From Ottelia alismoides (Eukaryota; Streptophyta; Magnoliopsida; Alismatales; Hydrocharitaceae), in the NCBI GenBank assembly GCA_037367405.1, contig JAZKJV010003256.1, positions 1,736,001-1,800,000 on the forward strand: a stretch of 64,000 nt of DNA, given 5' to 3'. How positions within the stretch are numbered: the stretch's first letter is position 1; each line of letters opens with the position of its first letter. The position numbers and the translations under genes were made by a program. Below the pieces are notes generated by a model. It was not told where the DNA came from. It did no database searches and was given only the letters and a program-made list of their open reading frames with translations. This document shows, one piece after another, positions 1 through 11,036 of the stretch.

Positions 1-1228
1 CATCATTTAAAAAAAAGAGCTTTCTTTGCATTGTTCATATTTCTTGCATTTATATGTGCTCTTTAGGATAGTATTGACATTTAAACTAAGTCTGGAATAA
101 AATTGAAGAATGGAGCTTAGTTGGGCCTTAATCCACTTAAATTCAGAGGAACCTTATAAGAAATGGATTAAGACTTTTCAGGTCTTAGTGACTTAATTCT
201 TTGAGTCCATAAGATTATGTTCACATGTCATATTGATTAGTCTAAGTAGAACATTTAACAACACACGCATGATTCTTTCAGACCGTGGCTTATCTTGGAC
301 AAGCACTCTACACGTAGTTCTTCATGGATGAGGTAGTGAGAAGGCATAATCTTTTGGCTTGGGTTAGCATATGAGGGTAGTACATCTATACGGAACCTCT
401 TGTCTTCCTCTAGGGAAGGAAGTGCGTATCAACCTGGTCTAGAGATGTTGAGGTCTAAAGACAAGATGTTGTGGGGTTGCAATAATGCTTAAAAAGAGGG
501 ATAGTCTAGTGGCTCAAGAGGAAAAACTCCTTATGTACATGTTGCACCATGTATATGCTTTCAAAAAAATATAAGGAAAAAAATGCAGAATCTCCAAAAG
601 TTGACAGGCCTTATTGAAAAGTAAAATGTCTGCTGGAGTGTATATACAAGGATAAAAAAATTATTACAATAAGAGCTTCAAAGATAAATTTTTGTAATCT
701 TGCAGCGGATGACTTGGCTACATTGGTCATGCATCCAAGGATTGGTAGCTACACTGGTTACCGTCCATTCTTTTCTCCATCCCCTCTTCTTGAGCTGGTT
801 GTACTTGAACTTAGAAGGCAATATCTCCACTCCTCGAGGAAAGAGTTGCAAGACCGGGGAACTAGAGTTACCTTGTTGAGTGTGGTTGTTTATTTGCTTC
901 TTCTGAGATGGGGAGCAATATCTCACTTACACCGTACAAGTAAAGATTCATAGTCACAAGAATTTGTGTATGTAGACTTGTTCTGACCTGACTGTTGAGG
1001 TGACCTGAATAGGAGTCCTGCGGAACTTAGAGGTTGTAGGTTTTTAATTCATATCCCATTAAGGTTCCGACACACTAATAATCCAAAGGTCAGACAGAGC
1101 TCCATACTACAATTTTATGAAGATAAATTTAATACACAGTATTATCCTAATTTCTTTATTTTCCCTTTATTTTCCTTTTTCTTCACTTATTCTTTCAAAT
1201 AAGTGTTTGCTAAGGGACTAGCAGAGGT
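1..1228 (+). mobile_element. Element A, 3' end of the internal region (non-autonomous Athila-type LTR element)
   Basis: Positions 1-1228 align by eye, segment by segment, with element B: 1-360 with 40920-41277, 364-1064 with 45337-46027 and 1065-1228 with 49156-49306. The two gaps are exactly where solo LTRs sit in B, so A preserves both empty sites (TTAGC at 364-368, TTCCG at 1065-1069). The region is the non-coding 3' part between the ORFs and the polypurine tract; the only open stretch with some conservation is 714-953. Its 5' portion lies outside the window. C has a diverged homologue at about 14640-15928, including the shared block TTCCG-A-ACACTAATAATCC. Confidence 0.85.
714..953 (+). 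CDS. Small 3' ORF, unknown, conserved between elements A and B
   Basis: An open frame of 79 codons in the position where autonomous Athila elements may carry an env-like region. The B copy (45661-45921) is also open and shares most residues, including the blocks RIGSYTGY, LELVV-ELRR, SSRKEL-DRGTRVT and a hydrophobic run near the C terminus (VVYLLLLRWG here, VVSLLLLRWG in B). C has a degraded equivalent near 15450-15650. No family is recognised. Conservation may simply reflect recent common descent of A and B, so translation is unproven; a functional RNA region is an equally good reading. Confidence 0.25.
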   Translation: MATLVMHPRIGSYTGYRPFFSPSPLLELVVLELRRQYLHSSRKELQDRGTRVTLLSVVVYLLLLRWGAISHLHRTSKDS

Positions 1229-1242
1229 AAAGCATAGGGGGA
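1229..1242 (+). promoter_or_regulatory. Polypurine tract of element A
   Basis: AAAGCATAGGGGGA lies directly before the TGATGAATC start of the LTR. Elements B (49307-49319) and C (15929-15941) have the matching sequence in the same place. It would prime plus-strand DNA synthesis. Confidence 0.8.
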
Positions 1243-4200
1243 TGATGAATCTGCGATTCGTCATCTTTATTCATTTGTTTTAGCTTAAAATCCCTTAGAA
1301 AACACAAGTATATAATACTAACTCCATGCTCCTACTAACTTGCATCTGTGTATAAATATTGTATATTTGTATACTATTTTAACCTAAAATAAATAAAGAA
1401 TGAAAGAAAGGAAAATAAAGAAAAGAAAAGAAAAAAGAGGAAGATTGTATATATGTAATAGATACAGGCTGACCCGAACCCCGAGAAAAGGTCATGACTT
1501 GACCTGATCGACCATGAATTAAGTAGGGGGAGATAGGGTCCTTAATCAGAAAATCCAAAAAAAATTTGGGCACTGTATATTTGTATACTACACTATTTTA
1601 TTTGTACATGAACCAACCTCAAATCAAATAATATTTAAAACCAAATTTGTAAATAAAAATGTGTCCTAAATAATAAAAATAATTACATTATAAAATCATG
1701 TACAGAATAAAAGCAACCACACTTGGAAAAAGCCACTAAGCAATAGTTGAAAAACCAATTCCAGCTCCATATGAACTCAAATTGAACCAAACTCATTCCA
1801 TTGTATTCTAAATTAAATTATCTTTAAAATGGTTGTGATTTCTTATTTTTTGGAGTTCAGGTGAAAAGTTGGTTTTCTTGGGTGGTTTGTGCAATTTTCC
1901 AAAGTATTTTGTACAAATTGTATTTGTAAATACTTGTAAATATTTTTACTAATTATTTAAAATAAAATTTAAATAATTAAATAATCAAATAAAAAAACTT
2001 ATTTGCTTATTTACACATGTATATAATGGTATATATGTATATAGCATATGTATATATTTAATTTTATTATCTGACTACCACAAAAAAATAAAAAAATTAA
2101 CATTTATTTTTCAAATAAGGAAGTGACAAAAATACAAAAAATAGTTAATTTTTATAAATATTTTTAACACTTATCTTGTTATTTTATCTCATTTCAATTT
2201 TGTTTTCTCTCTTATCTTCATCCAAAAATTCAAACTCCATTATCTTTTCTATTTATATGGATCCTTCTCCCTCATTTTATTTTGATCAATCTTTGGTGAG
2301 ATGAGCCCGGTCTTCGAGAGTCTTCTTGTCGCAAAAGGGTGCATAGCCTCCGAGCCGTCCGGTGACAGCGCGTCGACCTTCATCGAGGTGATCAAGGTCT
2401 TTTCCGCTCCTAAGGTGAGATCCATTTTCTCTTCTTTTATCCTAGGTTAATCGTAGTTTTATTTTCTCGCATTCTCTCTTCATTATCATTTTTTATCTGG
2501 ATCTTAGAATCCATGACCACGATTTAATTTGTCACCGACTCAATTTTTCATTTCACCATTTCAATCTCTACACGTTCATTTCTACCTTGCACGATCTTTC
2601 ACCTCCGACCACACACGGTGGTCAAAGATCCGGTTCCATCCACCATTTTCCTCGGAACCGCGCTCATCCACATCTTCCGTTTTGATTTTTGGGATCGAGT
2701 CATCATGCTTGCATCCTAAGCTGTTGACAAATAAAAAATAATTAAAAAACAAAAAAATATATTTGTTTTCTTTCTCTCTAACATTTGTTTTGCAGGATCA
2801 TCTAAAGAAGTAAAATAATAAAAATAAAAAAATAAAAAAAAATAATTTTCTGTTTTTAATTTCTCTATTTTGGATTTACAAAAAAATGTTTTCCTCTGAG
2901 TACTATTTACTGTTTACAATTGAAAAAAAATTAAAAAAAACTAAAAACAAAAAATAGTGTTGCTTGTGCCGCTCCCAATGGTCGCCGACCCCCCGCTCCT
3001 CGTCAGCCCGCTGCCACCACCGTCAGGAGGCGCGATGCTCCACAGTCCCACACGCTCCACCTTCGGCCCCACACGAGGCCTTCGGCGCCGTCCTCCACCA
3101 ACCACATCCGCACATCACTCTGCCATGAAGCTCCTCTAGAGGCGAGCGCCATCGACCTTCGACAACCAGCCCACCACCGCAGAAAGGAGGAGAGACTCCA
3201 CCATGAGCGCGCGCCCCTCGCTGTGGAAGTCCATCGACCTCTGCTCTTCACTACCGCCACGTGAGTGACACCATTTTGACGACCGTCAAACCTTCATACG
3301 AGCCGTAGGAGCCCGCTTCGAATGTCGCTGCCTCCAACCATAGCAGCGGCCGCCTGCTCTCACCAACAGCCGCCTTCGTTGCCACGCTGCCACTCTGAGC
3401 GCCACCACAAAGACCACCAGGTCGCCACCAATTCTCGAGGAAGAGTTGCCAAGGGGTGGCGCCCCCGACTGCCCCTCTGTTTGGCTTGAAGGAAGAAGCA
3501 ATCAAAGAAAGTCCTTGGGAATATAATAAAAAATAGGAGAAATATCATCTGAGCCCTCGGAAGTGTTACAAACTGCAAAGAGGCCCCTGCCAGCATTCAA
3601 GCACATGCATAACACGTTTTTCTTGGGTAATTATTACTTTGAGCCCTCTATTTTATTTTTCTCATTTATTTGATGCACAAACACTGAACAAATTGCATTT
3701 CAGTCCTTTATTCCAGGCTTTATATTCTTGATTATTTTTTATCAGAATAAATAGCATTTATGCTTAATAAATTCTACAAAAAAATGTGTTATCTATTGTT
3801 TAGTTGATCTCTCTGTAGTAATTTTTTCATTGCATTTTTTCATCATTTATTATTATTTTAAAAATAAAAAATAGTATCTTTTCTCTTATTGAAATTAAAA
3901 AATACCTAAAAATTCAAATATTGCTCTAAAAATTCCAAAAAAATAGAGTAGTTTTATTTCATTATCCTTTAATTTCTTTCAAAATTTCACACATTAACTC
4001 TTTATAAAACCAACAAAATGACAAATATCAAAAATCTTCGGAAAAATATAAAAAATTCTACAAAAATCCAAAAATTGTCATTTTACTTCATGTTTGTAGG
4101 TATTTGCATATATTTCATCAAATAAATAATTTCTAGGAGTTTTGGGCACTTAAAAAATTTTTAAGTTGCAAATTACTCCAAGTGTGGATTGTTTATTATT

Positions 4201-4789
4201 TTTACCACTATTTGATTTTTATAAAAATACAAAAACATCTGAAAATTCCACGAAAATTCCCAAAAACATTTCAAAACCTTTAAAACCCAAAATATTTTTG
4301 TTATATTTTTCTGAGTATCTCTAATATAACTGAAAAATACAAAAAGAGTTCGATGTGCGTATTTCTTATCTTGTGCATATTGTTCTTTATTTGAAATAAA
4401 AAATTTGCAAAATTAAAATCACTAAAAATTTGAAAATCATAAAATAAAAAAATTAGAAATAAAATATATATATATAATTAAAAATAAAAAATCCATAAAA
4501 ACCAAGGATAGTTTGCCTTTGAGCTTCCTGTATTTCTCTTAATTGATTTGCATTAATTATTTGAATAACCCTCAGGAATTGTAGCCTCTCTGAGTTCGAT
4601 CATATCCGCTATACAGGTAAATATGTAGCAAAAAAGTTTTGCTTGCTCGTATTACTTATTCTATGTAATTATTCTGCAGCGAGAGAAGAAAAAAATAAAA
4701 TTGTTTATTTGTCGTGGGATTTTTGGGGATAACAACGACTTTATCATATCATTAATAAATATTAATCCTCGAAGATCACGTGCTAATAA
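1243..4789 (+). repeat. LTR of element A, about 3.55 kb
   Basis: It starts TGATGAATC after the PPT and ends near 4787-4789, just before a PBS-like site. Homologous to the B LTRs at 34321 and 49320. From the start it holds a terminal palindrome (TGATGAATC/GATTCGTCA), a U3 motif with AAGTAGGGGGAGATA near 1527, a TATA-like CTATTTATATGG near 2250, an intron-like block (2415-2795), a GC-rich tract (about 2965-3500) and an AT-rich R/U5 part. Overlapping small ORFs on both strands of the GC-rich tract look spurious. Confidence 0.8.
2415..2795 (+). other. Intron-like block in the A LTR (GT...AG)
   Basis: Downstream of the TATA-like site there is a donor-like AAG|GTGAGATCC and, 381 bp on, a pyrimidine-rich acceptor TTTTGCAG|GATC. 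The same architecture is in the B 5' LTR (donor 35509, acceptor ending 35871) and in the B 3' LTR, where the donor is mutated to AT. This is inference from consensus and conservation; no transcript evidence. Confidence 0.35.
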
Positions 4790-4791
4790 AA

Positions 4792-4810
4792 TGACATCGT
4801 TATCGGGGAG
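4792..4810 (+). other. Primer binding site, tRNA-Asp type, after the A LTR
   Basis: TGACATCGTTATCGGGGAG matches the Athila-type primer site TGGCGCCGTTGCCGGGGA with a few transitions. It directly follows an LTR that also has internal sequence and a PPT on its left, so this LTR is flanked by internal sequence on both sides. Similarity to B, C and D leaders stops within about 20 bases. Confidence 0.6.
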
Positions 4811-5697
4811 ATAAAATTTAAAAAACCCCTTAAAAATTCTATGCCAACAGATACCCAGCTGCCATTAGGTGAATTGACTGATAGAAGATGTCGTTATGCC
4901 AGTGGAGGCACGAGTGGTTGGATTGCAGATGGGTCACAATAACAAGTATTCAAAGTTGTTAGTTTATGTGATTAAAGGTTAGACTGTGGTTTTAAGCTAC
5001 TGAGTCCTCAAGGATGATGTGCTTCTTTGTTTGTCAGGCTGAGGGTTTGAAATCGTGGATAATAAAAGAATAAGAAATTATATGGGTAGTATTGGAGGAT
5101 TGGTTGAGGCGGCGTGTGGCGGTATAGGCTCACTAGATCAATGCAATCTCCAATCCCAAAGTGTCCACAGCTTCGGAGTCCATAAATGGTGAGGTTTTCT
5201 TATGACTAATCCCGGACGTGGAATAGAAGGAATAGGACTTAAACCAATGAGAAGAAATAAAACTTTCTGGAAATAAGTTTTGCTAAAATACACTACTTGT
5301 TTACTTTTCTCTTCTTCGTTACTTAGCACTCGCTAATCTTCATCCTATGATTTATGGAAACCCAACTGGTGTTGGTGAGCCATAAAAAGGACTTTAATAA
5401 TCCAACCAACTAACAATAGTAGATATCCAGCCAACCACAATAGCTTTGCTCTATAAGGTAGTTGGTAATCTTTTTTTGGATTTCCTTTCCAACTGATGTA
5501 CATGTAAATGGTTATAGTGGGACAATGTATCATGTAAACTTTATTTGTGAATGGAAGAAGTGTTGAAATACTTGCTTCTAAGTCTTTTTTAATTGCAGCA
5601 TGTTTCCGAATGTTAGTTATGATTTTTGAATAAATTATTATTGAGTTACTAGATGCGGATATGGGAGGATCCGACAACCTGAAATTGGAGTCGTGAC
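4811..5697 (-). repeat. Unassigned sequence, possible minus-strand chromovirus-type LTR
   Basis: No coding match. On the minus strand the right edge begins TGTCACGACTCC, a start common in plant chromovirus (Tekay/Del-like) LTRs, exactly where the E RT reading breaks off at 5698. At the left, minus strand, GGGTATCTGTTGGCA near 4840-4855 could be a decayed TGGTATCAGAGCC primer site. No target duplication was found. A different repeat, or unique DNA, remains possible. Confidence 0.35.
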
Positions 5698-6415
5698 AAT
5701 CCCCTTGCTAATAGTTCTATCAATGATCGGACGAGCTTGTTGAAGTATTTGATAAATCATCGGTAGAAACCGACATGCCCCAAAAATGATCGGACATGTT
5801 TCAAATTGGTAGATGGCTCAAGTTTTCAAATTACTTCCACCTTGGTTGGGTCCACTTACTTGCCACGTTTTGATAACACGTGACCCAGCACAATCCCTTC
5901 TATCACCATGAATGATCAAATGAATCCCCATAGACTGAGAAATCGTTCATGAAAATCTCTAGAAAATTGCCCACCATGTTTGAAATACAGGTAACATACA
6001 CCTCTAAAAGTAGTGGGGGCGTTACACAGCCCGAACGACATTTGTTGAAAAGTGTACATCCTAAGAGGACAAGTAAACGTTGTCTTCTCTTGGTCTTCAG
6101 GTGCGATCACAACTTGGTTATATCAGGAGTAACCATCCAAGAAGTGGAAATATTCCTTTAAGACCAGTCTCTCAAGAATCTGGTCAATGAAGGGCAGTGG
6201 AAAATGGTTCTTCTTGCTGGTGAGGTTCAGACGTCTGTAATCCACATAGACTCGATAGGATGTCGGTAATCTAGTCAGAATCTCCTCTCCCTTGTCATTA
6301 GTCACAATGGTGATCCCAGACTTCTTTGGCATTACATGTAGGGGACTCACCCACTTGGAGTCGGAGATGGGATATATGAATCCCGCATCACACCATTTCT
6401 GAATTTCTTTCATCA
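5698..6415 (-). pseudogene. E reverse transcriptase, second part (broken)
   Basis: The minus strand encodes the core of an Athila-type RT. Seen in order: KEIQKWCDAGFIYPISDSKW, WVSPLHVMPKKSG, YRVYVDYRRLN, FPLPFIDQILERL, FHFLDGYS, then APEDQEKTTFTCP and MSFGLCNAPTTF. After these a frameshift precedes the catalytic box, which reads FMND instead of the expected FMDD (codon at 5945-5947, Asp to Asn). The connection region HVRSFLGHVGFYR follows and the reading ends at 5698. Frameshifts, stops and the lost catalytic Asp show this copy is dead. The N-terminal part lies at 19121-19530, on the far side of element C. Confidence 0.9.
6411..6415. other. Target site duplication of element C, left copy (CATCA)
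   Basis: CATCA before the 5' LTR matches CATCA at 19121-19125 after the 3' LTR. Both belong to the E RT reading frame. Confidence 0.9.
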
Positions 6416-9400
6416 TGATGAATCTCATATTCATCACTCTAAAAGTCGTGAATTAAGCTCAAATCCCTAAAAATCATTGACATTTCTTCATTTATTCTGC
6501 ATAATTAGCATTCATGCATGTTTTGATAAGAATTGCATTTTATCACTTATTTTCGCACAAAATAAGAAGCCAAAAATCCCAGCCAAATTGACCTGTAAAT
6601 AGCCTAACTTCCTCGATTTTTAACTAATTCATGCTAACTCCAAATGACCCGAAACCACTCCACTGTGTACATATTACTAACAAGAATAAAAAAAACCAAA
6701 AAAATCACTAACCTAAATAAGTGGACTAAAAACCCAAACCCTATTCCTAGGATTTCCGAATTAAAACCTTGACATCTTCCTCATACAGTGTCTTATTTGA
6801 TCCTACTCACTTTTGAACTAACGTACATTCAATTACCTTTAAAACAAGACCAAGTTCAAGTGAATCGGAGTTCATATGTGAAAGTTGGGTTTTGGACTTC
6901 TTTTGTACATTTTGTATTTTAACGGTTTTTGACCTATTATTTTTTGTACATAATTGACTCAATTTATTTTATTTCTTCTTTGTTTATCTTCTTTGATAAA
7001 AGTTTTATTAAATGCACAAAAATCCAAATCCAAACTGAGCTTGAAATCAAAGAAACTAATTAAGTCTGAGTCTTCACTAACTGTTTATACAAAAATTGTC
7101 TCTGTTGTATTTTATTTTGTTTCTTCTTTTTCTTACTTAATAAAAATCCAAAAAATAGATTAATGTGTAAATTTTTATCTTTGATCTTATCATATTTTTC
7201 CAGATTTTTATCTGGTTTAAAAATGACAAAAAAATAGAAAACCAAAAAATCAAGGTATTCTATGTACATGGGATACCCTAAAATTATCGCTTTATGCAAA
7301 TGATTGATTTTGGTTTTATTCTATTCATGAAAGTTATAGACCTCATCGAGATGAGAAAATTTTGTGAAGAAAAATTTTCAAATCGAGGTCATTTACTATA
7401 TTTTTTGTATTTGTCTTTGTATTTATTTTCAATTTTTGTGGGGCTAACGTGTGGTAGCTCCTGGAGCCGCAACGTGTCACCCATTTTTTTGCCTTATTTA
7501 TTTTTATTTTTATAAAAAATTTAAAGGCCTCACACGTGCGGAGCACGTGCCATTGCGTACGTGCCCTGCACGTGCTTCACCCGCCCTCCATTTGATGCCA
7601 CATGGCAAGATCAGGGGCGTCTGATTTCGGCCGATTGGACAGCCCCTGTACGTCGTTCTCATCCCTCACTTTCCCAAAGCGGCTTCGCCGCCCCCGCGAA
7701 TCTCAGCCTCACCACCATTACCCCACAATCTCCGGCCTCTGTCTTCCTCTGCGAATCGCGGCGCCGCCACTGCGCATCTCATTGGATCACGTCAACGTCC
7801 ATCTCCCTCCTTCTTCCTTATTCTCCGCCGCCTAACCCACCTATATAAATCACCGACGAGCCTCCCTCAAATCTCCATCCACCGATACACGACAGAAATG
7901 AGAGCACATCTGCCAGAGGTGACAGCTACGATGATGCCTCCCCAGCCTGCGGCGAGATCCGGCCAACACTGGCCATTGCAGCTCGCAACCCCCCCCCCCC
8001 CTCCCCAGCCTTACAACTGCTCGCTCCGGCCTCTTTACGCCATTGATCCTACCTTTTACCATCACTTCATCGCCACCTCCTGGCCGGAGCCAGGAGTTGC
8101 TCCTCCTAACTTCCATGGCTGCATCAATGCCTCCTCTTCATCGACAATGCTCTGTACGCCACCTGCTCCTCTAAGGCACCATGGGAGCAGGGCTCCTCCC
8201 CTTTTCTGACGCCTCCTGGGAGTTCCAGGAACCCAATTTCCATCGCCTCTGACCATCGAGGTGACCCTTCTCTGCCTAGGCTCCCCCATCTGCATTTGCT
8301 CCGCTCGTCACCTCACCACTCGCCTCGGTCCTGCAACTCCACCAGCTCCAGCATTCAGCCACCGCCCTCCGCCTTACCGTCGGGCGTGAAGCCCGAGGCC
8401 CCCACGCACGTGAGAGGTACGTGCGCTGAGCCCAACTACCCGAGGGTCACATGCTAAGCACGTGACCGCTGGGAAAATTACAAGAGTGCCCCTTAACTTC
8501 TGCCGATCCGCACATCAACCCCCATCGACCAAGGGTCACGTGCTTGGCACGTGATCGCTTGGAAATTTTGCGCTCGATCCCTCATCAATCCCGGTAATTA
8601 TATTTTAGTCCTTCTATTGTAATTTATATTTATTTATTTATTGTAATATTCCAGTGATATCCCTATGTTCCCCCTCTACTTTGAAATGCTTTATTGAATC
8701 ATTTTATTTTTATAAAAATAGCACTTTGTTCTTCAACTAATTCTCTACATCTTGGCATATGTTTGACCTTTTTGTGATCTGTGGCTAATTTAATAAATTA
8801 TTTTGTGGAAAATTACATATTTTGCCCATTCAGTGCTTGAAAATTCATTACTAATTAACCATAGCTCTGAAAATTGCCAAAACAATGACACATTATCTAA
8901 TTGTATATTACATTATGCCCAAAAAGATTTGCATTTGCATGCATAATTTACCCTGTAAAAATCATTTTGCCTATTTCGATCTTTAATTTTTAATAGGTAT
9001 TAAATCTCATATTTTTGAGGTATAAGATTTTTCTGAGATCTATCACTAGGTTGATTGATCTTGGATAATTTTATTACTTGAAAATAAATGCGTTTAATAT
9101 TTATTATAATAAAATATTTAAATTCACATCGTTTGCATTCATAAATTCATTAAATATTTATGCATCCAAAAATTCCAAAAAACATTACAGTGCATTCATT
9201 TCATCATAATTGTCATCTTGGCCAAATTTCATATTTTTCAGACATCGTTTAAATGATATTCATTTTCTAGTCCTTAAAATTGGCCAAATTTGCATTTTGT
9301 ATCCCAAAATTGCATTAAAAATAAAAAAAATCATGGTCTCGAAAACCGTGCGTGAACTTTGATAGATAAATTCTAGGTTGTTCTTTTGCCTCCTTGAGTT

Positions 9401-9573
9401 CGACCTTGAACTTGTACAAGTAAAATAAACATTAAACTATGCCGATTGAAAATTAAATTAAATAATTGTGGTTATTTCTTGACTGATTCTGATTTCTCGC
9501 CTACAACGAAACGACACATTTTTAAACGCTCGATAATTCACGGTAATTAATAAGGGCAATTTCAGACTCATCA
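6416..9573 (+). repeat. 5' LTR of element C (3158 bp)
   Basis: It starts TGATGAAT-ctcat-ATTCATCA, a perfect 8-bp palindrome, and ends GACTCATCA two bases before the PBS. An AT-rich U3 leads into a GC-rich tract from about 7530, with several G-box-like CACGTG sites (7535-7575) and a TATA box at 7841. Further CACGTG pairs lie at 8400-8560, followed by AT-rich R/U5. A C11 tract sits near 7989. Open frames in the GC-rich tract occur on both strands and look accidental. Confidence 0.92.
7841..7850 (+). promoter_or_regulatory. TATA box of the C 5' LTR
   Basis: CTATATAAAT follows a CT-rich stretch; transcription would start about 30 bases on, near 7875. The same box is at 17393-17402 in the 3' LTR. 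Confidence 0.7.
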
Positions 9574-9575
9574 GA

Positions 9576-9594
9576 TGGCGTCGTTGTCAGGGAG
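9576..9594 (+). other. Primer binding site of element C (tRNA-Asp)
   Basis: TGGCGTCGTTGTCAGGGAG lies two bases after the LTR end and is complementary, with a few changes, to the 3' end of plant tRNA-Asp. Confidence 0.85.
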
Positions 9595-11036
9595 GCAAAC
9601 AACTTAGATTTTGTCTAATTTTTTTTTTGGATTTTCTCATTCGGGTAGTCTGGTCCCCAAATTTTCACTGTATATTTTCCATTTTTTACTCTTTATCTTT
9701 TCTGCATTTATTTTATTTCCAGCATTTATTTTCTTATTTTTTTTATTTTTTTCATTAATTTTTTTGAGTCACTCTCTTACATCCTTTCTCTTATTTTTCT
9801 TGCGAGGTACCCAACATACATGGAGCAGTTTCTTACAAAACCGACACATCTTCATCGATACCCGAAAAGGCGCAATTAAATTAAGATCAAGTCGAATCGT
9901 GAGAGAACGTAATGTCTAAGAATTATTTCTGCAATTTTAATTTTTGTATTTAATTATTCATTTATAGCGATGTCTGATTGGACTCTCACGTGTGTAATAG
10001 GAATTTGAACTATTTTTGTGGTGTGTCGTGGCCTGTTTCACTCTCTTGTGAGGGTGGGCCTTACTTGAGTGGCGCTTAGGATAGACCTGCACATATGGAT
10101 ATTAGAGCTTTCAAATTTTTGATTGTGCTCGTAGAACCTAGGACCACACTGCACGTTAAGTAAGACGCACATTAGATCGTTCAAATTAGTCAAAAATTTA
10201 ACTCATTTCTTCCCAGCTAATAGAACTTTCTGCTAGGTGCAGTTTTCATCAGCTTGCATTCATCTAGAATAATCTTTCAATTCTTGTATTGCATCCCACA
10301 TGGAGATTGCGAGGAATCACTGTAAGAAAATTGGGACTGGACGGTAGACGTGTATTTGTGCTCACTTAATTTCTCAGAGATCGCCTAATTAAAATTGGGA
10401 TTGCTAAATATATGTGACTTTAAATAACCCATAAAATCGAGAATTTTTGCGGGAGAGCAACCCTGACCTTGGATTCATTTATTTATTTGAGTGAGCGAGA
10501 GACGACACTATAGGTTAGAACCCAAACCCGGATTTTCATATTGACTACTGATTCGATAAAAATGATTAGCTACTTCTCAGTGTGGATCTACGGGTAGCCG
10601 GTCAACGGTCCGGATTTCCTTAGCATAGTGGGTTGTTTAAAGGACATTGTGTAAGGCTCCATCCTTAAGTAACACGGGTAGTTGTTTTACACTCTGTACT
10701 TACACCCATACTGGTGGAAAGTAAGTACAACTAGTCGTAAGAATTCAGGCCAGCCATTATGAAAATTGCTGGCACCTAACAGCTCGCTAAATTGATTCCA
10801 AGATTGATTTATCACCAACTTAAAATTGAAAAGATAAATTGCCGAACTCTTGCGGCTTCATTGTGAGAGTTGGTGAACCTGGGGTTTGATTTGTGTTTGT
10901 AGTGGTGTGCATGAACCGATCTCGAATATCAAAAACCGCACACTTGTGCCATCACTCTCTCTTCTTAATCTAAAACAGTTAAGGTTTCTTCTATTGAATC
11001 TCCTAAACTCTTGAACATCCTTAACCAAGATCCATT
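9595..11036 (+). other. Leader (5' UTR) of element C
   Basis: Non-coding, T-rich at first. It contains two blocks shared with other elements: CTTGCGAGGTAC at 9799-9810 and GGGAGAGCAACCC at 10451-10463. Equivalent blocks sit at similar distances after the PBS in B and D (first block also in E), so they are likely cis signals such as a splice donor or packaging element. The 102-codon open frame at 9611 is low-complexity and not conserved; I do not call it a gene. Confidence 0.65.

Noticed and set aside
7561..8295. Open frames on both strands in the C LTR
   Set aside because: GC-rich promoter/leader tract; not kept open in the 3' LTR copy.
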